From the NCBI RefSeq assembly GCF_016863615.1, contig NZ_BOPF01000025.1:100779-164778 (forward strand): a stretch of 64,000 nt of DNA, given 5' to 3'. This DNA comes from Virgisporangium aliadipatigenens (GTDB lineage Bacteria; Actinomycetota; Actinomycetes; Mycobacteriales; Micromonosporaceae). Made by a program: the position numbers and the translations under genes. Positions 55,327 to 63,124 of this stretch are shown one piece after another. Every line of letters starts with the position of its first letter. The stretch's first letter is position 1. The notes beneath the pieces are model-generated. The model worked only from the letters and a program-made list of their open reading frames with translations, searched no databases and had not been told where the DNA came from.

Positions 55327-58145
55327 GGCAGCATCCATTTCTGGTTGGCGGCACCGGCGACGCAGGTCCACAGGTGGACCGGCGTGCTGTCCGCGGAGTT
55401 GACGCCCGAGACGTCGAGGCACTTTCCGGAGGCCGGGTTGCGCAAGGTCCCGTCGGAGTTCGGCACCCAGTTCTGCGCGCCGCTGGTGTTGCAGGTGTAC
55501 AGCTGGACCTTCGTGCCGTCGGCCGTCCCGGCACCGCTGATGTCCAGGCACTTGCCGAACGCGCGCAGCGTCTGGCCGTCGCGGCTCCAGTGCTGCGCCG
55601 ACGAGTAGTTGCAGGTGTAGAGCTGGATCTGGGTGCCGTCGGCGGTGGCCCCGTCGCGCACGTCCAGACACTTGCCGGCGAAGCCGACCACCGGCCCGGC
55701 CGAACCGGTCCGCAGCAGGAAGCTGTCCAGGTCGAACAGCGCCCCGGTGCCGGTGCCGGCGAAGGTCAGGTAGAGCGAGGTGGTGCCCGCCGGCGCCCCG
55801 CTGATCGGCGCCGCGACCGTGGTGAACGTCTCCCACGAACCGGTCGGGGCGACCGCGACCGAGCCGATCACGGGGCCGTTCGCCGAGCCGGTGCGCAGTT
55901 GCAGCGTGCCGCCGGAGCCGGCGGAGGAGACCCGGGCGCTGAACGAGGTCGCGTTCGACACCCGGTACGGGTCGAACTGGATCCAGTCGCCGTTGTGGAT
56001 GTCGCCGACGGTGCGCCCGCCCTCGGCCGCGGTCTTGCTGAACAGGTTCACGCCGGAGGAGGTCTTGAAGTGTTCGGCCTGCCGGCGGCGCGGCTGCAGG
56101 ATGTGCTGGGTGTGCGTGATCAGGCCGCCGCGGTCGGTGTACGAGGCGTCGAAGATCGGGAAGATGTTCGCGGCGTCGTCGTGCTCGCCGTCGGCCGGGA
56201 TCGTGATCGTGCCGGAGCAGCCCTGCTGCGCGGTGATCTGGTGCGCGTGCTGGTCGTGGCCGAGCACGTAGGCCATCGTCACCTTGGTGCAGTCGATCGC
56301 CCCGTCCTCCGGGTCGGTCACCGTCACGCTCCACGGAACGCTGTCACCGAAGGAGACCAGCTGTCCCGAGGCGGGGCTGTTGACGACGACCGTCGGGGCC
56401 GTGTTGCCGACGGTGATGATCACGCTCGCCGTGCCGGTGGCGCCCTGCGGGTCGCGGACGGTCAGCGTCGCCGTGTACTTCCCGTCGGCGGTGTACGTCT
56501 TCGTCGGGTTCGCCGCCGTCGACGTGGTGCCGTCGCCGAACGCCCACGAGTAGGTCAGCGCACCGCCCTCGGGGTCGCTGCTGCCGGCCGAGGAGAAGGC
56601 CACCGTCAGCGGTGCGCGGCCCGAGGTGCGGTCGGCCGCGGCCACCGCCGTCGGTGCGCGGTTCCCGCCGGCGACGTAGTCGTAGCGGTACAGCGCCGAG
56701 TTGGCGTCGCCGTTGAAGTAGCCGGTGCCGTAGTCCAGGACGTACAGCGCGCCGTCGGGCCCGAACTGCATGTCCATCACCTGCTTGCCGTTCCACGGGA
56801 ACGTGTCGATCGCGCCCCGCGTGCCGTCGGCGTTGACCACGGTCGGCTTGATCCAGCCGCGGCCGAACTCGCCGGCGAAGAACATCCCGGTCAGCGACTG
56901 CGGGAACTTCGTCGTCGACGGGTTGTTCGCGTCGTACCGGTATACCGGGCCGCCCATCGGGGACTCCGAACCGCCGCCGAACTCCGACGGGGTGCCGGCG
57001 TCGCCGCCGTAGCGGATCCAGGCGGGCTTGGCGGCCGGCAGCGTCGCCTGGCCGGTGTTGCGGAACGAGTTGTTCGTCGGGCCGCCGGCGCAGTTGTACT
57101 TGGGGCCGGTGGAGTTGGTGGCGAAGTTCCACTCGTTGTAGGTCTCGGTGCTGGTGTTGGTGCCCGTGCAGTACGGCCACCCGAAGTTGCCCGGCCCGGT
57201 GATCCGGTTGAACTCGACCTGCCCCGACGGGCCGCGGTTGGCGTCGGTGGTGCCCGCGTCCGGCCCGTAGTCGCCGACGTACACGACCCCGGTGGGCTTG
57301 TCGACGCTGATCCGGAACGGGTTGCGGAAGCCCATCGCGTAGATCTCGGGGCGGGTGTTCGCGGTGCCGGGCGGGAAGAGGTTGCCGCTCGGGATCGTGT
57401 ACGTGCCGTTGGCCTGCGGGGTGATGCGCAGGACCTTGCCGCGCAGGTCGTTGGTGTTGGCCGCGGTGCGCTGCGCGTCGAAGGCGGGATTGCGGTCGGT
57501 CCGCTCGTCGATGGGCGAGTAGCCGCTGGAGTCGAACGGGTTGGAGTCGTCGCCGGTCGACAGGTAGAGGTTGCCGGCCGCGTCGAAGTCCATGTCGCCG
57601 CCGACGTGGCAGCAGATGCCCCGGTTGGCGGGCACGTCGAGCACGGTGACCGCGCTGGCCGTGTTGAGCGTGTAGTCCGCGTTGAGCGTGAACCGGGAGA
57701 GCCGGTTGACGCCGGTCCAGGTGGCCCACGTGGCGGCGGTGCCGGTGGCGGGCGCGTCACCGGCCGGGGTGGACAGCGGCGGCGCGTAGTACAGGTAGAT
57801 CTGCCGGTTGGTGGCGAAGTTGGGATCGGCCGCGACGCCCTGCAGCCCCTCCTCGTCGTGGGTGTAGACGGGGATGGTGCCGATCACGGACGTCGTGCCG
57901 GCGGAGTCGGTGCGGCGCAGTGTGCCGTCGCGGGCGGTGTGCAGGACGGACCGGTCCGGGAGCACCCACATGCTCATCGGCTCGCCGGTCTCCGCGACGC
58001 CCTTGGCGAGGGTCACCTGCTGGTAGTCGGCCGCGTTGATGACGGCCGAGGCGGGTCCGGTCGGCACGACCGCGGCGGCGACAGCACCGAGCAGCGCCGC
58101 GCCTAAGATAGACAGAGATCGATGTCTGGGGGTGTGAGGGTTCAT
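55323..58145 (-). CDS. secreted PQQ-dependent sugar dehydrogenase with PKD, CBM6 and ricin-B domains
   Basis: A 940-residue secreted enzyme. A signal peptide (1-34) is followed by a glucose/sorbosone dehydrogenase beta-propeller (about 45-480; YTHDEEGLQGVAADPNFATNRQIYLYY, CHVGGDMDFDAAGNLYLSTGDDSN, GFRNPFRISVDKPTGVVYVGDYG). Then come a PKD domain (about 490-575; SSDPEGGALTYSWAFGDGTTS), a linking domain with HTQHILQ, a CBM6-like module (about 690-800) and a ricin-B lectin domain (about 810-940) with three QxW-like repeats. It should oxidise sugars or polyols outside the cell while bound to a polysaccharide. PQQ genes are not in the window. The ribosome site AGGAAGGGA precedes the ATG. It heads the operon with the ThuA gene. 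Confidence 0.88.
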   Translation of the reverse strand: MNPHTPRHRSLSILGAALLGAVAAAVVPTGPASAVINAADYQQVTLAKGVAETGEPMSMWVLPDRSVLHTARDGTLRRTDSAGTTSVIGTIPVYTHDEEGLQGVAADPNFATNRQIYLYYAPPLSTPAGDAPATGTAATWATWTGVNRLSRFTLNADYTLNTASAVTVLDVPANRGICCHVGGDMDFDAAGNLYLSTGDDSNPFDSSGYSPIDERTDRNPAFDAQRTAANTNDLRGKVLRITPQANGTYTIPSGNLFPPGTANTRPEIYAMGFRNPFRISVDKPTGVVYVGDYGPDAGTTDANRGPSGQVEFNRITGPGNFGWPYCTGTNTSTETYNEWNFATNSTGPKYNCAGGPTNNSFRNTGQATLPAAKPAWIRYGGDAGTPSEFGGGSESPMGGPVYRYDANNPSTTKFPQSLTGMFFAGEFGRGWIKPTVVNADGTRGAIDTFPWNGKQVMDMQFGPDGALYVLDYGTGYFNGDANSALYRYDYVAGGNRAPTAVAAADRTSGRAPLTVAFSSAGSSDPEGGALTYSWAFGDGTTSTAANPTKTYTADGKYTATLTVRDPQGATGTASVIITVGNTAPTVVVNSPASGQLVSFGDSVPWSVTVTDPEDGAIDCTKVTMAYVLGHDQHAHQITAQQGCSGTITIPADGEHDDAANIFPIFDASYTDRGGLITHTQHILQPRRRQAEHFKTSSGVNLFSKTAAEGGRTVGDIHNGDWIQFDPYRVSNATSFSARVSSAGSGGTLQLRTGSANGPVIGSVAVAPTGSWETFTTVAAPISGAPAGTTSLYLTFAGTGTGALFDLDSFLLRTGSAGPVVGFAGKCLDVRDGATADGTQIQLYTCNYSSAQHWSRDGQTLRAFGKCLDISGAGTADGTKVQLYTCNTSGAQNWVPNSDGTLRNPASGKCLDVSGVNSADSTPVHLWTCVAGAANQKWMLP

Positions 58146-58379
58146 CGCTTCCCTTCCTGACTACCGGTGCCAGGCGGGGCGCGCGCCGTCGCGCCGCAGC
58201 CGAGGGGGTGGCCGCGGGAGAGGCCGACGGCCGGATCGACGGATACGTGCCGGAAACACTCCGGTGTTCGTGCGGACACGCTAGATGCCTTCCGATCGAG
58301 ATGTCCATACTTTTCGATGTTGCGGGCCGAACTTTTGTCACGTGGCACAGAAGATCCGGACGCCGCCTATCGTTGGCGG
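58146..58379. promoter_or_regulatory. divergent promoter region, dehydrogenase operon and TRIC gene
   Basis: This 234-bp gap has lower G+C at 58295-58345. TAGCGT on the minus strand (58283-58278) is a possible -10 for the dehydrogenase operon, giving a leader of about 130 nt. TATCGT (58368-58373) on the plus strand ends 6 nt before the TRIC-type gene GTG. No clear operator palindrome or RNA gene was found. Confidence 0.45.
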
Positions 58380-59009
58380 GTGATCACGATGGTGCGGATC
58401 CTGGAGCTGGTCGGCCTCTTCGTCTTCGCCATCTCCGGTGCGCTGACGGCCATCCAGCGGAAGTTCGACGCCGTCGGCATCGTGATCCTGGCCGAGGTCA
58501 CCGCGCTGGGCGGTGGCGTCCTGCGCGACGTGATCATCGGGGCCACGCCGCCGGCCGCGTTCCAGAAGGTGCAGTACCTGCTCGTGCCGCTGGCCGCCGC
58601 GGCGGTCGCGTTCTTCGCCCACCCCGTGGTCGAACGCCTCTCCTTCTTCGTGCTGCTGTTCGACGCGGCCGGGCTCGGGCTGTTCTGCGTCACCGGCACG
58701 CTCACCGCGCTCGAACACGGGCTCGGGCCGGTGCAGTCCGCCGTGCTCGGCGTGACCACCGGCGTCGGCGGCGGCCTGCTGCGCGACGTCATCGCCCGGC
58801 AGACACCGGCGCTGGTCAGGGCCGACTCGGACCTGTACTCGATCCCCGCGATGATCGGTGCGGCGGCCGTCACCGTGGCCCACGCCGCGCACCTGCCGAT
58901 GGTGGTGGCGGCCCCGGCGACGGCGGTGTTCGTGTTCGCGTTCCGGGTGCTGGCGATGGTGCGCCACTGGACCGCCCCGCAGGCCTGGACCCGACGCACG
59001 CCACGGTGA
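58380..59009 (+). CDS. TRIC-type cation channel family protein (UPF0126)
   Basis: A 209-residue membrane protein with seven spans made of two repeats. Each repeat has the glycine-rich motif of trimeric intracellular cation channels: ALGGGVLRDVIIGATPPAAF and GVGGGLLRDVIARQTPALV. Prokaryotic TRIC proteins conduct potassium or sodium, although YadS/YicG relatives are also implicated in amino-acid uptake. The GTG start at 58380 follows TATCGT by 6 nt without a ribosome site; an ATG three codons later is the alternative. It converges on the VOC gene. Confidence 0.88.
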   Translation: MITMVRILELVGLFVFAISGALTAIQRKFDAVGIVILAEVTALGGGVLRDVIIGATPPAAFQKVQYLLVPLAAAAVAFFAHPVVERLSFFVLLFDAAGLGLFCVTGTLTALEHGLGPVQSAVLGVTTGVGGGLLRDVIARQTPALVRADSDLYSIPAMIGAAAVTVAHAAHLPMVVAAPATAVFVFAFRVLAMVRHWTAPQAWTRRTPR

Positions 59010-59024
59010 CCGGCTCCTGGGCGA

Positions 59025-59396
59025 CTACCGGACCTCCTGCACCGTCCGCTTCAGGATGCAGAACTCGTTGCCCTCGGGATCGGCCAGCACGGTCCACGTC
59101 GCGTCCGGCGGCTGCCCCACGTCCACGTGCCTGCCGCCGAGCGCGACGACCCGCGCGATCTCCTCCTCGGTGGAACTCCCGTCGGCGCGCAGGTCCAGGT
59201 GGAGCCGGTTCTTGACGGTCTTCGCCTCAGGGACGGCGCACACGTCGATCGTGGGCCACGAGGCGTCGGCGGGTCCGATGCTGATGATGTCGGTGTCCTC
59301 GTCGATCACCCGCCAGCCGAGCACGGCGGCCCAGAAGTCGGCGACGAGCCGGATGTCGGTGGCGTCGATGGCGAGCACGGCGATGCGACTGGTCAC
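59025..59396 (-). CDS. VOC/glyoxalase-bleomycin-resistance family protein
   Basis: A 123-residue protein of one VOC module pair. The start VTSRIAVLAIDATDIRLVADFWAAVLGWRVID and the end HVDVGQPPDATWTVLADPEGNEFCILKR show the two beta-alpha-beta-beta-beta units. Candidate metal residues are H in LHLDLRAD and E in GNEFCIL. The LGWRV and DPEGNEFC motifs are typical of the actinomycete group of unknown substrate. The GTG at 59396 follows TACTTT on the minus strand (59409-59404) by 7 nt, indicating a leaderless transcript whose promoter overlaps the end of the DHA2 exporter gene region. Confidence 0.85.
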   Translation of the reverse strand: MTSRIAVLAIDATDIRLVADFWAAVLGWRVIDEDTDIISIGPADASWPTIDVCAVPEAKTVKNRLHLDLRADGSSTEEEIARVVALGGRHVDVGQPPDATWTVLADPEGNEFCILKRTVQEVR

Positions 59397-59412
59397 GCGC
59401 CGGAAAGTACCC

Positions 59413-60912
59413 CTAAGCGATCTTTTCCACACGTGCCGGGAGCAGGAGGATCGCCGCCAGCTGCAGCACGGCCAGGACCACCAGGGCGGCGAAGACCCAG
59501 TGGCTGGCGTCGTTCAGGGCGGTGCGCAGGTAGTCGGCGATCGCGGGCTGCGCCGTCCCGTCCAGCAGCATGGTGTTGGCGGCGTCCACGTCGGCCGGGA
59601 GTTCGGCCGCCACCGACGCGGGTGCCTCCGCGAAGCGGGCGGCGAGGATGGCGTTCGCGATGGCGCCGAAGACCGCCACGCCGATCGCGCTGCCGAGCGA
59701 GCGCGCGAACATGTTCGCCGCCGTGACGACGCCGCGCCGGTCCCAGCCGACGGCCGACTGCACCGCCACGACCGTCGGGCTCGCCGACAGGCCGAAGCCG
59801 AGCCCCAGGACGAACGCCGCCGCCGCGGCCGCCCACACCGACGAGTGCCGGCCGAGCAGCGCCGTCTGGACGGCCCCCAGGATGACGAACGCGCACCCGA
59901 TCAGCGCGGTCGTGCGGAACCCGATGCGCAGGTACAACCGCCCGGAGAGGCTCGCGGCGATCGGCCAGCCGATGGTCATGGCGGCGAGCGCGAAGCCCGC
60001 GGCCAGCGGGCCGGTCCCGAGCACACCCTGCGCGTACGTGGGCAGGAACGACGAGATGCCGATCATCAGGCCACCCACGGCGAGCGCGGCGAGGTTCCCG
60101 GCGACGAGGATGCGCCGGCCCATGACCCACAGCGGCAGCACCGGTTCCGGAGCCCGCCGTTCGACCACGAGGAACGCCGCCACCAGCACCGTCCCGCCGG
60201 CCAGCACGCCCACGCTCGGCGCGGAGCCCCACTCCCAGGCCACGCCGCCCTCCAGCAGCCCCAGGATGAGCAGCGAGAACCCTCCCGTAAGAAGAGCGGC
60301 CCCGGCGTAGTCGACCCGGTGCGTGGTGCGTTCGACGTTCTCCCGGAAACGCCTGGCGAGGGTCCAGACCGCGACGGCGCCCAACGGCAGGTTGACGAAG
60401 AAGATCCAGCGCCAGGAGAGGTACTCGGAGAAGACGCCGCCCAACGTCGGCCCGACCACGGCGGAGATCCCCCACACGCTGGCCAGGTAGCCCTGGACCT
60501 TGGCGCGTTCCTCGACCGTGTACAGGTCGCCGATGATCGTGACGCAGATCGGCTGCACGGCCCCGGCGCCGATGCCCTGCACGGCGCGGGCGACGATCAG
60601 CGCCGGCATGCTCCACGCGACGCCGCACAGCACCGAACCGACGAGGAAGAGCGCGATGCCGAAGAAGAGCACCGGCTTGCGCCCGATCGAGTCGGCGAAC
60701 TTGCCGTACAGCGGCACGGTCACCGCCTGCGTCAGCAGGTAGATCGAGAACAGCCAGGGGAACTGCGAGAAGCCGCCGAGGTCGCGCACGATCGACGGGA
60801 CGGCGGTGGCGATGACGGTGGACTCGAGCGCGATGAGGCCGGTGGTGAGCATGACGGCGGCGAGAACCCGGCCGCGATCACCGCGCAGGCCCAGCGGTGC
60901 GGTGGTGGTCAA
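59413..60912 (-). CDS. DHA2 (14-span) MFS drug exporter
   Basis: A 499-residue transporter with 14 hydrophobic spans. It shows the DHA2 start LIALESTVIATAVPSIVRDLGG, loop motif GKFADSIGRKPVLF, motif C GISAVVGPTLGGVFSEYLSWRWIFFVNLP and the C-terminal ARFAEAP region. It should expel hydrophobic drugs using the proton gradient. The start is a TTG at 60912 whose TTGA overlaps the stop of the upstream zinc-ribbon gene. TAACGT (60924-60919, minus strand) also lies 6 nt before it, so it may have both a coupled and an independent leaderless start. Confidence 0.88.
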   Translation of the reverse strand: MTTTAPLGLRGDRGRVLAAVMLTTGLIALESTVIATAVPSIVRDLGGFSQFPWLFSIYLLTQAVTVPLYGKFADSIGRKPVLFFGIALFLVGSVLCGVAWSMPALIVARAVQGIGAGAVQPICVTIIGDLYTVEERAKVQGYLASVWGISAVVGPTLGGVFSEYLSWRWIFFVNLPLGAVAVWTLARRFRENVERTTHRVDYAGAALLTGGFSLLILGLLEGGVAWEWGSAPSVGVLAGGTVLVAAFLVVERRAPEPVLPLWVMGRRILVAGNLAALAVGGLMIGISSFLPTYAQGVLGTGPLAAGFALAAMTIGWPIAASLSGRLYLRIGFRTTALIGCAFVILGAVQTALLGRHSSVWAAAAAAFVLGLGFGLSASPTVVAVQSAVGWDRRGVVTAANMFARSLGSAIGVAVFGAIANAILAARFAEAPASVAAELPADVDAANTMLLDGTAQPAIADYLRTALNDASHWVFAALVVLAVLQLAAILLLPARVEKIA

Positions 60913-61982
60913 GCCTCCACGTTAGCCCCGGGATGGTCGAGGAATCCCAGGTCCTGCGCGGCACGGTGGTCAGGATCACGGGCCGCCACGGCGCGCCGGT
61001 GGCGTTCGACGAGGCGGATCAGCACGGCCGGCGGGAGCGCGTCGACCGGCGCGTACCAGCCGGCGTCGAGCGGTTCGCGAACGTGGTGCGGCAGGTCGGG
61101 CAGGTCCCGCAGGGCCAGCCGGAGCCGTTCGGGCGGGGTCCGCCGGCGGTACCAGCGCAGCCACGGGCCGGCCGCGGGAGTGAGGTCGGGCCAGCCGTGG
61201 CGGTGCGCGGCCACGCGGGTGGACGCGGCGAGGTCGTGCAGTTGCGCCACCGGGATCCCCTGCGGCGCGTCCCCCGGACGATCCACCACTTCCACGGGAA
61301 CGCCGTTCGCGTACAGGCAGGCGCGCACGGCCCGGCTGGGGCACGCCACGGCGAGCACGGGCGGCACCGCCCACTCCGGGCGCGGCGGCCGGTCGCACAG
61401 CCCCGGCAACCCGCCGTTCACCCGGGCGAACCACACGACGTGCCGCCGTAGCCGCCGGATCGCGCGCGCGTGCGAGCGGTCCCCACCCGGTGCGTACGGC
61501 GGCAGCCGGTGCCGGCGCCACAGGAACGCGGCGGCGGTGTGGCCGAGGCCGACCACCAGCAGCCCGGCGCAGGCGTAGAGCCCGATCACCAGGGCGATGG
61601 CGAGCGTCAGGCCCGCCGCCTCGTGGCCGGCGTCGTTGAGCCGACGGGTCAGCAGACCCAGCGGCACCAGGGCGGCCGCGCCGGCCAGCACCCACCCGAG
61701 GTGGCGCAGGTTGCGGGCCACCGACGGGCGGGGCGGCGGGCGGCGGGGCGTCACCCGGGACGGTGCGCTCGGCGGCTGGAGCGCGTAGAACAGCTGCTCG
61801 GTGGTGAAGCGCAGCAGCCCGTCGTGGCTCAGCCGGCGGGCCGTCTCGCGCAGCCGCCGGGGGCTCAGGCGGTACGGCGGATCACGCCGGTCGAGTGCCC
61901 AGCGCCGGCCGCAGACGGCGCAGCGGCGGGCGGCGATGTCCTGGCGGCGGCGCAGGGGCCGCCGGCACTGCGGGCACCTCAT
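60909..61982 (-). CDS. zinc-ribbon membrane protein, tandem copy 2
   Basis: A 357-residue protein of unknown function. The N-terminus MRCPQCRRPLRRRQDIAARRCAVCGRRWALD is a four-cysteine zinc ribbon. Next comes a conserved helix-turn segment (LRETARRLSHDGLLRFTTEQLFYALQPP, about 43-70), then two spans (LGWVLAGAAALVPLGLL and LTLAIALVIGLYACAGLLVVGLG). A cytoplasmic domain follows with PPVLAVACPSRAVRACLYANGVPVEVVDRPGDAPQGIPVAQLHDLAA and a C-terminal ALPPAVLIRLVERHRRAVAARDPDHRAAQDLGFLD. It is a paralogue of the next gene upstream, with ATGA overlap. The DGLL-helix segment could be a DNA- or protein-binding wing. Confidence 0.7.
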   Translation of the reverse strand: MRCPQCRRPLRRRQDIAARRCAVCGRRWALDRRDPPYRLSPRRLRETARRLSHDGLLRFTTEQLFYALQPPSAPSRVTPRRPPPRPSVARNLRHLGWVLAGAAALVPLGLLTRRLNDAGHEAAGLTLAIALVIGLYACAGLLVVGLGHTAAAFLWRRHRLPPYAPGGDRSHARAIRRLRRHVVWFARVNGGLPGLCDRPPRPEWAVPPVLAVACPSRAVRACLYANGVPVEVVDRPGDAPQGIPVAQLHDLAASTRVAAHRHGWPDLTPAAGPWLRWYRRRTPPERLRLALRDLPDLPHHVREPLDAGWYAPVDALPPAVLIRLVERHRRAVAARDPDHRAAQDLGFLDHPGANVEA

Positions 61983-63094
61983 GCCGGGTCCGTCGCGTGC
62001 GGCATGTCCAGGAAGCCGAGGTCGCGTGCGGCGCGGTGGTCGGGGTCGCGGGCGGCGATCGCGCGGCGGTGGCGTTCGACCAGGCGGATCAGCACCGCCG
62101 GCGGCATCGCCTCGGCCGGGCACCACCAGCCCTTGCCGAGCAGGTCGCGTTCGCGCGGGGCGAGGCCGGGTACCGCGCCCAGCGCGTCGCGCATCGCGTC
62201 GGCCGCCGGCCCGCTCCGGCGCCACCGCAGCCAGGTCGCGTCGCGTCGGCCGCCCGGCCCGGGGGTCAGGTCGGGGGCGCCCCGCCGGTGGGCGAGGACG
62301 AAACCGCTCGCGGCCACGTCGTGCAGTTGCGCCACGAGCGTCCCCTCCGGCGCGTCCCGCGGATGGTCCACCACCCGCACGGGAACGCCGTTCGCGTACA
62401 GGCAGGCGCGGATCGCCGGGCTCGGGCACGCCACGGCGAGCACGGGCGGCACGCCCCACTCCGGCTCGGGGGCGTCGTCGCAGAGCCCCGGCAGGTCGGA
62501 TCCGTAGACGTGGCGCCAGCGCGCGAGGACGTTCGACCGGAAGACCTCGAGGGAGACGGCGGGCAACCGGATGTGCTCGCGCGGCGCGGGCGGCGGCGCG
62601 GGTCGCAGGCCGCGCTCGGCGAACGCCTTCCACGCCCCGCCGGCGTAGGCGACCGCGGCACCGCCGGAGAAGAAGACGAGGAGGACGAACCCGCCGACGA
62701 GCAGGGTCGCGAGGGTGCCTGCGCCGAAGAAGCCCTGCCGGCCGACCCACGCCGCCGCGGGGAAGCCGAGCACCCCGAGGGCGGTCACGGCGAGCGTCGC
62801 CAGCATCCGCAGCAACTCCCCGAGGACGGACGGGCCGGGCCGCGGGGGCGGCGGGACGTAGGGCCGCGGGATGACCGGCGCGGCCGGCGGCTGCACCGCG
62901 TGGTAGAGCTGCGCGGAGGTGAAGGAGAGCAGCCCGTCGTGGCTCAGCCGGCGGGCCACCGCGCGCAGGTGCAGGTCGTTGAGGCGGAACGGCGCCGAGT
63001 ACGGGTCGAGCGCGAACTCCCGCCCGCACCGGTCGCAGCTACCGCCGTACCGCTCGTGTCGACGAAGATTCTCCCGGCAGTGCGGGCATCTCAT
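61979..63094 (-). CDS. zinc-ribbon membrane protein, tandem copy 1
   Basis: A 371-residue protein with the same layout as the next gene: zinc ribbon (CPHC and CDRCG), RRLSHDGLLSFTSAQLYHAVQPP, a Pro-rich linker, two spans (about 85-150; LATLAVTALGVLGFPAAAWV and LATLLVGGFVLLVFFSGGAA) and the long C-terminal domain. The most conserved parts are PPVLAVACPS/RACLYANGVPV, VAQLHDVAAS and PPAVLIRLVERHRR, where the two proteins agree nearly residue for residue, while the membrane part has diverged. The ATG at 63094 follows TAGTCT (63108-63103, minus strand) by 8 nt. It heads an operon with copy 2 and a drug exporter. Role unknown. Confidence 0.7.
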   Translation of the reverse strand: MRCPHCRENLRRHERYGGSCDRCGREFALDPYSAPFRLNDLHLRAVARRLSHDGLLSFTSAQLYHAVQPPAAPVIPRPYVPPPPRPGPSVLGELLRMLATLAVTALGVLGFPAAAWVGRQGFFGAGTLATLLVGGFVLLVFFSGGAAVAYAGGAWKAFAERGLRPAPPPAPREHIRLPAVSLEVFRSNVLARWRHVYGSDLPGLCDDAPEPEWGVPPVLAVACPSPAIRACLYANGVPVRVVDHPRDAPEGTLVAQLHDVAASGFVLAHRRGAPDLTPGPGGRRDATWLRWRRSGPAADAMRDALGAVPGLAPRERDLLGKGWWCPAEAMPPAVLIRLVERHRRAIAARDPDHRAARDLGFLDMPHATDPA

Positions 63095-63124
63095 GCCCCC
63101 GCAGACTAGGGCGCCCGGACAACG

